Below, piece by piece: positions 8,451-17,300 of a DNA stretch of 23,750 nt. The notes under the pieces are model-generated. The model made no database searches. It was not told the DNA's origin and saw only the letters and a list, made by a program, of their open reading frames with translations. Source of the stretch: Rapidithrix thailandica (lineage in GTDB: Bacteria; Bacteroidota; Bacteroidia; Cytophagales; Flammeovirgaceae). Both the position numbers and the translations under genes were made by a program. The stretch covers positions 1 through 23,750 of the forward strand of contig NZ_JBDKWZ010000032.1 in assembly GCF_039710355.1 (NCBI RefSeq). The letters run 5' to 3'. How positions within the stretch are numbered: position 1 is the stretch's first letter; each line of letters begins with the position of its first letter.

Positions 8451-11107
8451 TGAATCCCACAAATGCCTCCTTAGAAAGTAAGTTTGAGCAAAGCAACCGC
8501 AATTCCACAGCTTCGGAAAATGAGTTGGCCAAGCACACAAAAGATTATATGAAACAGCTTGTTGCGGAAATTACCGAATTGCCTGTACACAAGATCAAAG
8601 AAACCGCTTCTTTTGAAAAATTCGGGATAGATTCTTTTGCGATCATGAAGCTGAACAACGAATTGGAAAAGACATTCGGAGAGTTGTCAAAAACGCTATT
8701 CTTTGAGTATCAAAACATAGAAGACCTTGTTGCTTACCTGCTTGAAGACCACCATGAGGTATTAAAAAATAAATTTAACCTGAAAGAAAATAGTGGGGAG
8801 CAGCCAAAAGACAACGGCGATGCCAATACCATGTCCGGAGGACATCTTACAAAGACCGTGGAGGTTAATTCAATTAGCCAGCCAGTCTCTAAAAAGCCTT
8901 TTGAAACCGAAAGCGGGGATATTGCCATAGTAGGTTTATCCGGTAGCTTTCCGGGTGCCGACAGTCTGCAAGAGTTTTGGTTCAACATATGTGAAGGGAA
9001 AAATTGCATCACCGAGATCCCGTCCGACAGATGGATGGCCAATGGCGAATTTTACGATGCCGATAGAAATGCAGAAGGGAAAAGCTATACCAAATGGGGA
9101 GGCTTTATAAAAGATATAGACCGGTTTGACCCCTTGTTTTTCAATATATCCCCTGCGGAAGCCGAATTAATGGACCCCCAAGAACGCCTGTTGTTACAGA
9201 CAGTTTGGGCCGTGATAGAGGATGCCGGTTATACACCGGAAAAGCTAGGCACTGGTGTAGGAGTATTTATGGGAAGCATGTACAAACACTATCACCTTGC
9301 CGCTAGCCAAGCTTCGGAAAAAGCATTACTCTCCAGTACTTCCTATTGGTCTTTGGTGAATAGACTTTCCTATTTTTTTGACTTTCAGGGACCGAGTATC
9401 GCCATCGATACCGCATGCGCTTCCTCGTTAACGGCCGTGTATATGGCTTGTCATAGTATCTGGAGAGGGGAGTGTGAAGCTTCGATTGCCGGAGGGGTCA
9501 ATTTAAGTATGCACCCTGATAAGTATATCGGTCTGAGTACCACAAATATGATTGGCAGCACTGACAGAAGTAAAAGCTTTGGTCAGGGAGACGGATACGT
9601 TCCGGGCGAGGGGGTTGGAGCTGTCTTACTTAAACCTTTGCACAAAGCCACAGCCGATAAAGACCATATCTACGGAGTGATAAAAGCCGTAGGTGCTAAT
9701 CATAGCGGTAAAACCAGCGGCTTTTCAGTGCCTGGTTTACATGCTCAAAAAAATCTGATTGTTAAAACGGTTGAGCAGTCGGGTTGTCCGGCAGAAACGA
9801 TTCGTTACATAGAATCCGCGGCTAACGGCTCCCCTTTTGGCGATGCCATTGAGGTGAATGCAATAAGCAAAGCCTTTGGCAGGCTTACAAGTAAAAAGGC
9901 TTATTGTGCAATAGGTACCGTGAAGTCCAATATAGGGCATCTTGAGGCGGCTTCGGGAATTTCTCAATTAGTAAAAGTGCTCTTGCAAATGAAGCATGGT
10001 AAACTTGTACCAACCATTAATGCCGAAACCCTTAATGAGAATATAACACTCCACAATACCCCCTTGTATTTGCAAAAGGAGTTGGCTGACTGGGACCGGC
10101 TGGAAGCAGTAAATAATGACGGTACCGTAAAAGTCATTCCTCGCAGGGCCGCAATCAACTCGTTTGGTGCCGGCGGTTCAAATGTTCACTTGATAGTAGA
10201 AGAAAACCTGCATGAGCCTATTGTAGAACGGACTGATGCGAAACCTTTCATCATTGTGCTTTCTGCCAAACGGAGAGAAGCCTTAAAAACCATTGCCAAT
10301 AATCTTTTAGAACATCTTGAAAATGAAAGCCAAATTTCATTGGCAAATATTGCCTTTACACTTATGCATGGCCGCTGTCACTTTGAATATAGGCTGGCCT
10401 TGGTAGTCAGTGATAAAGAAGAGCTGCAACACAGGCTAAAACAAATAGCATCGGACGATATGGAAATGAGTGGCTGTTTTTCGGGAAAGGTGGAGGACGA
10501 TAAAGAAGAGGAACTGAACAGGCTCATGAGTGGAGACGAAATTTTGTCGGCATGGCTGCATGACAACCGGTACGATAAAATAGCCGATGCCTGGGTGCAA
10601 GGGGTGAATTTGAATTTTAGCCAATTGCCTCAGTCAAAGGTTGGTAGAAGAGTTGCATTGCCTACTTATCCTTTTGATAAGAAATTGTGTTGGGTAGGTG
10701 CCACCCGTACCGGATCGCAAAGTAAGAATAGCCATGAAGCAATTGGTAGGGACACTTCCCTTAAAACGACCGTTAAGGGAATCCTTTCCCAAATATTCAA
10801 ATTGACGAATGATGAAATTGATGATAAGAAGAACCTGACCCGGTATGGTATGGATTCTTTGTCAGGGATGAGATTCATTAATAAAATTCAAGAAATATAT
10901 GACCTCAAATTGTCAGCCCGGGTATTACTGCAGCATCCCACGGTAGATAGCTTTTGCAAACTGTTGGAGGATAAACTCAAAGTGCCACCACAGAAAAAAA
11001 CGCATGAGTCTCGTGAAGAGAAGGCTGTTCCGGAGGGCTTGGAACAACTGTTTCAACAATTGTACAAAGGCGAAATATCAGCTGATGAGGCATTGACTAA
11101 ATCGTAG
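7061..11107 (+). CDS. Trans-AT polyketide synthase (KR-ACP-KS0-ACP)
   Basis: 1348-residue PKS subunit lying between the partial PKS and the PKS-NRPS giant gene. Domains by residue: KR2 1-463, including its N-terminal structural subdomain; ACP2 about 487-564 (Ser525); KS3 620-1049; KS linker to about 1212; ACP3 about 1233-1306 (Ser1266); C-terminal helical tail 1326-1348. The protein begins with half a module, because its KR and ACP2 complete KS2-DH2 of the upstream protein. KS3 lacks the HGTGT His and should not elongate; it hands the chain to ACP3, the donor for the C domain of the next protein. ATG 7061 was chosen because KR homology begins within about 10 residues. A second ATG lies two codons downstream. 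Confidence 0.95.
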   Translation: MNMTTNKWNHYILVISYQSDFVRKLRQWAQTPVVEVEPGLEFEQKGEKKYGVPPTEEGFSRLFETLGGVPDILINYHVLDEAGWNVAKTNQLLENTYHQSLNLVKAIIKQKPSNVVKWLYSYSYTPENSFLRPFYSAVNGLIRTLHIEFPAVHGLCVELNNPTEYKTNVVAADAEIITECLEQEWDRKLTELRYHNGQKHQRRLTKVKELEGDKATASLRNEGVYLITGGLGGIGAIISKYLANQLSRPTLILTGRTALDQERNDALNTLRSTNAKVEYIQADVTAEEQVEQILGEVKKQYGGLNGIIHCAGILKDNFIIKKSKVESNEVIAPKVYGTMLLDDYTAQEPLDFFLLFSSISGVMGNLGQVDYAYANSFLNNFSEERNALQKQGLRQGKTVAISWPLWSNGGMKLDQTHLDSLKSNLGMVPITDQEGVAIFEKALQSNVSQFMVMKGQAEKIAQLVNPTNASLESKFEQSNRNSTASENELAKHTKDYMKQLVAEITELPVHKIKETASFEKFGIDSFAIMKLNNELEKTFGELSKTLFFEYQNIEDLVAYLLEDHHEVLKNKFNLKENSGEQPKDNGDANTMSGGHLTKTVEVNSISQPVSKKPFETESGDIAIVGLSGSFPGADSLQEFWFNICEGKNCITEIPSDRWMANGEFYDADRNAEGKSYTKWGGFIKDIDRFDPLFFNISPAEAELMDPQERLLLQTVWAVIEDAGYTPEKLGTGVGVFMGSMYKHYHLAASQASEKALLSSTSYWSLVNRLSYFFDFQGPSIAIDTACASSLTAVYMACHSIWRGECEASIAGGVNLSMHPDKYIGLSTTNMIGSTDRSKSFGQGDGYVPGEGVGAVLLKPLHKATADKDHIYGVIKAVGANHSGKTSGFSVPGLHAQKNLIVKTVEQSGCPAETIRYIESAANGSPFGDAIEVNAISKAFGRLTSKKAYCAIGTVKSNIGHLEAASGISQLVKVLLQMKHGKLVPTINAETLNENITLHNTPLYLQKELADWDRLEAVNNDGTVKVIPRRAAINSFGAGGSNVHLIVEENLHEPIVERTDAKPFIIVLSAKRREALKTIANNLLEHLENESQISLANIAFTLMHGRCHFEYRLALVVSDKEELQHRLKQIASDDMEMSGCFSGKVEDDKEEELNRLMSGDEILSAWLHDNRYDKIADAWVQGVNLNFSQLPQSKVGRRVALPTYPFDKKLCWVGATRTGSQSKNSHEAIGRDTSLKTTVKGILSQIFKLTNDEIDDKKNLTRYGMDSLSGMRFINKIQEIYDLKLSARVLLQHPTVDSFCKLLEDKLKVPPQKKTHESREEKAVPEGLEQLFQQLYKGEISADEALTKS
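8521..8753 (+). other. ACP2 acyl carrier protein domain
   Basis: Carrier domain with FEKFGIDSFAIMKL, Ser525 (TCT 8633-8635) and the trailing TLFFEYQNIEDL. It completes the split KS2-DH2/KR2-ACP2 module and should carry an enoyl intermediate to KS3. There is no Trp of the kind seen in beta-branching ACPs. Confidence 0.92.
8918..10207 (+). other. KS3, non-elongating ketosynthase (KS0)
   Basis: Full-length KS with active-site Cys786 in DTACASSL and His960 in NIGHLE. The HGTGT motif is lost: YIEAHGTGT is replaced by YIESAANGS, with Ala920 (gcg 9818-9820) where the decarboxylation His should be. Such KS0 domains transfer acyl chains without extending them. The arrangement KS0-ACP followed by a C domain is a known way to enter an NRPS module. 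Confidence 0.93.
10757..10978 (+). other. ACP3 acyl carrier protein domain
   Basis: Carrier domain with LTRYGMDSLSGM and Ser1266 (TCT 10856-10858). It is the last globular domain of this protein and the presumed donor for the condensation domain at the start of the next protein. Confidence 0.92.
11036..11104 (+). other. C-terminal two-helix tail, putative docking domain
   Basis: After ACP3 and a short linker the protein ends with GLEQLFQQLYKGEISADEAL plus three residues, a helix-turn-helix pattern common at protein ends in trans-AT systems. A similar pattern opens the next protein (EEIYKKVARKELTVERALEL), so the pair may form a four-helix-bundle docking contact. This is inferred from pattern only. 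Confidence 0.5.
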
Positions 11108-11252
11108 TGTCAAGCATTGTTATAGCGATTCTTCAGGTGGAAGCAGCTTCCAAATGTCCAAATGGATGAATTCCACCGGCAAGAATAAGTATGTTCAAAA
11201 ATAGTGGAGGAGTGACTGTCACTATCAAACTTACAAACCATCAACATCAACC
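11108..11252 (+). other. 145-bp intergenic spacer with short repeats
   Basis: Non-coding gap before the giant PKS-NRPS gene. It contains the inverted repeat TGGAAGCAGCTTCCA (11138-11152), an overlapping tandem 8-mer TCCAAATG twice (11149-11164), and the inverted repeat AGTGACTGTCACT (11211-11223). No T-tract follows the first hairpin, so it does not look like an intrinsic terminator. I see no clear Bacteroidota promoter and no properly spaced Shine-Dalgarno before ATG 11253. Confidence 0.6.
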
Positions 11253-11338
11253 ATGAATCGGGAAGAAATTTATAAAAAAGTAGCCAGAAAAGAACTTACG
11301 GTAGAAAGAGCGCTGGAATTAATGAAGGAAGCAACTTC
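11253..11338 (+). other. N-terminal helical docking segment
   Basis: The first 29 or so residues (NREEIYKKVARKELTVERAL and onward) precede the condensation domain. They show the same two-helix pattern as the C-terminus of the upstream protein. A docking role is plausible but unproven. Confidence 0.45.
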
Positions 11339-14300
11339 CTCTAATCGTTTGCTGTCGACTGAAAACTCCCTTTATCCTTTAACCGAAGGACAGGAAGCGT
11401 TATGGGTCGCAGGCAATATGTACCCTGAAAGTTACGCTTACAATCTTCCTATAGCCTATTGGCTTGCAAATGAAACGGACCTGGAGATACTGCATAAAAG
11501 CTTTCAGCATATGCTAGACCGGCACCCGGTGCTTCGCATGAAAATGATAAGTCAAAACGGCCGGCCTATGCAACAGATAGAGCAAGCAGCAGAGGTGTCT
11601 TATCAGGTAATAGACCTGGGAGATATTTCCGATATGGAGGCTATCGAGAAAATGAAAGAACAGGCTTACACTCCTTTTGATATTTCAAATGATCCGTTGA
11701 TGAAAGTATATGTTTACCGGAGGCCAGGTAAGCGAACTTCCTTGTTGGTGGTATTGCATCATTTGGTATTTGATGGGGTATCTTCAGTGAATTTTTTCAA
11801 ACAACTGTTAAACACCTATCAAACGCTTGCGAGTGGAAACACAATGAATGTCCGGCTTCCCGAAAAACAATATCAGGACTTTATTTTGTGGCAGCAAGCT
11901 TTTCTGAAAAACGAAGAAGGACAACAGCAAGAAAACTATTGGCTAAATCAGTTTCAAGAGCAATGTGCTCCTATGAATATCCCTTTGCCGCCAAAAAGCA
12001 GCGAAACAAATCGCTCAGACGGGTTACAGTATACTCAGGTGCTTGATCAAGAGCAAATAGCGTCTGTCAGGGCCCTGGCAGAAAGGCAAAATACCACTGT
12101 TTTTGCGGTGATGCTCAGCGCTTATTATTTGTTACTTCATCGCTATAGCGGCAACCCGTCATTGTTGGTAGGAACGCCCATTGCCGGAAGGCCTTCATCG
12201 GCTTTTGATGAGGTGATCGGATGTTTCATAAACATGCTTTCCATTAAGGCAGAAATTACTCCGGATAAAACGTATAGTGGATTTTTAAATGAAGTGACCG
12301 ATAGTGTATTTGATGCTTTCGATCATTGTCACTACCCCTTGCATGCGTTTAAAAAGGCATTGAGGGCAGAAGGCCGTTCCTCTCATCTGTTCGAGGCGGC
12401 ATTGTATTACCAAAACTGGTATGACCTTACAGAGAACTTCTCAGAATCTATATTGGGCGATTCGATCGAACAGATACGCCAAAAAGGCGAGTTCCCATTA
12501 ACTTTTGAGTTAATGGAAGGCCAAAACCAGGTGACGCTTTTTGCAAAGTATGATCCATCCCGTTTTGATGATAATACGGTAAAGCAACTCATGCAGGATT
12601 ATCATGAATTGTTGGGTCGCATCATCGCCGAACCCAAAGCATCACTTTCTCAGATAATTAATAAACAGGAGGTACTCATTCCGGAAGATAGACAGGAGAC
12701 GTCAATCGAGGCCCTGTTGGACAAAGTGAAAAACAATGCAGCGCTGTATCCTGATAAGGTAGCGGTGTCGGGCAATGGCAATGCATTGAGCTATCGCGAA
12801 TTGGTAGACCGGGCAGATCAATTAGCCTCTTATCTGCTTGAAAATAAATATGAAGGAAGTAAGCGTGTAGGCGTCTTTATGGATAGATCCGTAGACTTGC
12901 TGCCGGTATTGTTAGGCATACTGGCCTCGGGTAATACGTTTATCCCGCTGGATCCGGTATACCCGAAGGACCGGCTACAAATGATGCTGGAAGATGGGGA
13001 GGTGAATCTGGTAATAACAGAACAGGCTCTTGTGGACAATATTCCTCAAGGTAATTATGAGTTACTGGATTATGGAGCTATAAAAGACAAACTATATGGA
13101 GATTCGAAAGCAAATGATGTGAAAATAACCGGTGATTCCCTCGCTTACATCATCTTTACATCAGGGTCTACCGGACGGCCTAAAGGGGTAGCCGTAAGTC
13201 ACCACAGTTTAAATAACTTTTTGACCTCTATGGCGAAGCAGCCGGGTATCCATAAGGAAGATGTGTTGTTGGCAGTCACAACAGTCTGTTTTGATATCGC
13301 CTATCTGGAGTTGTTTCTTCCTTTAACGGTAGGGGCGAGAGTAGAGATAGCCACAAGTACTACGGCCCATGATGGGATACTTCTCAAACAGAGGCTGGAA
13401 CAAGGGGATATCACCTTAATGCAGGCCACACCTACTACATGGCAAATGTTGGTAGCCGCAGAGTGGAGCGGTACTCCCCAATTCCGGGTTCTATGTGGCG
13501 GAGAAGCATTGACCTCAAGATTAGCCTCCTCATTGTTGGAGCGGTCGGCAGAGCTGTGGAATTTGTATGGACCTACAGAGGCCACGATCTGGGCATCGGC
13601 CGCATTGGTAGAAGATGCATCGCACATTACCTTGGGTGATCCCGTGCATAATATGAACCTGTTTGTGATGCATGGCCATGGCACCCTATGCCCACCAGGG
13701 GTGGAAGGTGAAATTTATATCACAGGAGCAGGACTTGCTGAAGGATATATAAACGCTCCCGGTGAAAATAAGACTCGCTTTGTCAACCTTACCGTAGCAG
13801 GAAAAACAGCGCGCTTTTATCGTACCGGAGATATAGGAAGATATACCGGGAAAGCACAAATTGAATGTCTTGGCCGGTTAGACCAACAAGTGAAGGCTAA
13901 CGGATACAGAATTGAATTGGAAGAGATAGAAAATGCTTTGAAAAAACACAAAGAGATTGAGGAGGCTGTAGTCGTTTTGAGAAATAGACAGATAACTGCT
14001 TTTTTGATAGCAAAGAAACCGGGAGCTCTTACTACGAATACTATAAAGGAGGCTTTAGGCAAATCCTTACCATCATACATGGTGCCTGTCAAAATGTACT
14101 GGATAGAGGCGTTTCCAACGACTCTGAATAAAAAAATAGACAGAAAAGCCCTGATGAGGAAACCGGAAGCTGAGCTTTTGAAACAGAGCCGGAATGTTGA
14201 ACACCCACTGGAAAAGTCTGGCCAACCGGTAAAAGTAAGCAACACATTGAAAAATGAATTGAAAGAATTACTGGCTGAAGCAGGTAATTTGCCCCTTGAT

Positions 14301-17300
14301 GAATTAGAAGAATCCAGGATAATAGGTGAATACGGCTTGGACTCTATCAGTTATACCGAACTAAGTGTCGCACTGAATAAAAAATACGGTTTGGACACAA
14401 CACCCACCTTATTTTTTGACTGCAATACTATACAACTTATTGCCGAATATATACATGGTCAAAACAACCTCCATACAGGTGGTGCTCCCTTGAAAGATGA
14501 CACTGCAAAACCTTTGAATAAAATAAAAAAGAAGTCAAAAACTCAGCCATTGGACAGGCCGGACGCGATTGCTATAGTAGGAATGAGCGGGCGTTATGCA
14601 AAGTCTGATCACCTCCGGGAGTTTTGGCAGCACCTCATAGCAGGAGAGGATTTGGTGAGTGAAGTCCCACCGTCAAGATGGGAATGGCAGAAGTTTCATG
14701 GAAAGGGTGATGAAGAAAATAAGACAAATTCTAAGTGGGGAAGCTTTATCAATGATGTAGATAAGTTTGACTCTGGGTTTTTCGGCCTTTCGCCAAGAGA
14801 GTCGGAATTGATGGACCCACAGCAGCGCATTTTATTGGAGCTTGCCTGGCATTGCTTTGAGGATGCCGGGTACAGACCCTCCGACTTTTCCGGTACGGAT
14901 TGTGGTGTCTATGTAGGTTGTGTAGGAGCTGATTATACGGAAGTAATCATGAACAGCGGGCATCCTATAGCACCGCACACCTTATCCGGGATTGCCAAAA
15001 CGATGCTGGCCAACCGTATTTCATTTTTGATGAATCTTCAAGGGCCTAGTGTCGTAGTAGATACCGCTTGTTCCAGCTCCCTGGTTGCAGTACATAGAGC
15101 CATTGAAGATATTCAAAAAGGCAACTGCTCGGTAGCCATTGCGGGGGGAATAAACATTATGCTCAGTCCTTTTGCACATATTGCGTTAAGCAAAAATGAA
15201 ATGTTAAGCCCCGATGGAAAATGTAAAGCCTTTGACGCCTCAGCCAATGGGTACGTCCGTGGAGAAGGAGCGGGGTTAATGATGCTTAAATCACTCGAAC
15301 AGGCTGAAAAAGACAAGGATCATATTTATGCCGTCATCAGAAGCTCGGCAGAAAATCATGGAGGGCGTACCAACTCGCTTACCGCTCCCAACCCTAAGGC
15401 TCAGTCAGACCTGATCGTGGAAGCTTGTAAAAAAGCGAAGATCAATATTGACTCCATCGGCTATATGGAAGCGCACGGTACGGGAACAGCCTTGGGAGAC
15501 CCTATTGAAATCAATGGATTGAAGAAAGCATTTGAGGAGCTCTCGGAGGAACTCTCGGAGGAAGTCTCGGAGGAACTCTCGGAGGAACTCTCGGAGGAAC
15601 TCTCGGCCAAAAGCGATACCCCATGCTATATCGGATCTGTGAAAACCAATGTAGGACATCTGGAAGGGGCTGCCGGGATAGTCGGGCTGCAGAAGGCCGT
15701 ATTGGCGCTTAGCCATAAGTATATCCCCCCTTCATTGCATGTGAACGAAGTAAATCCATACATTAAACTTGAAAACAGCCCTTTTGCGATAGCCCGGGAA
15801 GGCATTGATTGGAGTCGTGCAGGAGGAAATAGAAAGAAGGGTGCACCCCTTCGGGCAGGGATCAGTTCATTTGGTTTCGGAGGTGTCAATGCACATGTAA
15901 TCCTTGAAGAGTATACTTCAGAGATAAGGGACCATCACGACACGAAAACCCCTCAATTGATCGTATTATCTGCCAAAAATAAACAGAGGCTGAAAGCCAG
16001 TGTCGAGAAGTTGTTCTCTTTCCTTTCGGAAAATAAGACCTTGTCGCTTGCACAAGTAGCCTATACCCTGCAAACAGGCCGGGAGGAAATGCCGGAGCGT
16101 GTAGCCTGGATTGCTACAGAGATGGATGACTTACTTGATAAACTAAAAGGCTACATCGAAGGAACAGCATCGACAGAGAGGTATGAAGGGAATGCGAATT
16201 CTGAAAAAGCAATTAAAAACTTTTTGGAAGATCTTGAGGAATTGCCACAAGCCATTGTACAACGAGCTGTCGAAAATAATGATTTAAGGAAAATTGCCAG
16301 ACTTTGGATCAAGGGTGTGGATGTGAATTGGCCGGTGTTGCACATTGATATTCCCCGGAAAGTGGCGTTGCCGGGTTATCCTTTTGCCAAAGAAAGGCAT
16401 TGGGTAACTTCCAACCCGTATCAACAGAAGAACCACCCTCTGATTGATTATCAAAAGAATAGCAATATTCCCAGACGTTTCACTTTTGTGAAAGAGTTTA
16501 CCGGGCAGGAAAAGCTTATTGCACATCACAAGGTAGGCGCTACCTGTATCATGCCGGGAGTGGGTTACCTGGAGATGGCCTATGCCGCCATTCAAAAATT
16601 AAAACAGGGCTTTTTCGACCTGGCAAATATTTACTGGATTCAACCCTTAGAAGGAAAAGAAGGCGAAATATCTGTAGATATTAAAGAAAACAAAGCGGAT
16701 TATGATTATGAAATAAGAAGCGGGGTACAAGCAGAAACCTTGCATGCTTCGGGTAAACTTATTCCAAAACAGACGACAAACCATGAGAAGCTTTCTGTTC
16801 CCAGTTTAAAAAGCGGAGCTAACTACCATAGAAATGATGTTTATGCCCGCTTCGATCAAAATGGAGTGGTGTATGGACCGTACTTCCAGGTGATACAAGA
16901 AGTGTGGATAAATGAAAATACAAGTTTCGGTTTGCTTGAAGTTGACGAGTCCATGCTGTCGGAATTTGAGCAAACCTTTCTATCTCCGGCATTGATGGAT
17001 GGGGCTTTACAAACCGCAGCACTTTTAAGAATGGAAGAGAAAACAGCGGCATTGAAGGTGCCCTTTAGTGTAAACAAACTGGAAGTCTTTGCCAGTTTGC
17101 CCAAGCGTTGTTATGTATATGCGGAGCGTGCCAACCATGACAGCTTTAATATAGCACTACTCTCGGAAGCGGGAGAAATTTGTGTGAAACTTCATAGTGT
17201 TGTATCAAGGGAAATTAAAAGGCCTACACACTATTTTTATCCGAAATGGGAGTTGCTGCCGGATGCATTAAGCAAAGCATCATCCATTGATACTAAAAAT

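Noticed and set aside
11138..11152. Intrinsic terminator between CDS 2 and CDS 3
   Set aside because: The hairpin is short with a three-base loop and no following T-tract.
11206..11256. Short ORF from GTG 11212 overlapping ATG 11253, preceded by GGAGG
   Set aside because: Only 14 codons, only one base between GGAGG and the start, and no recognisable product.
15534..15605. CRISPR-like array
   Set aside because: The units are 12 bp, directly abutting with no spacers, and in frame inside a KS domain.
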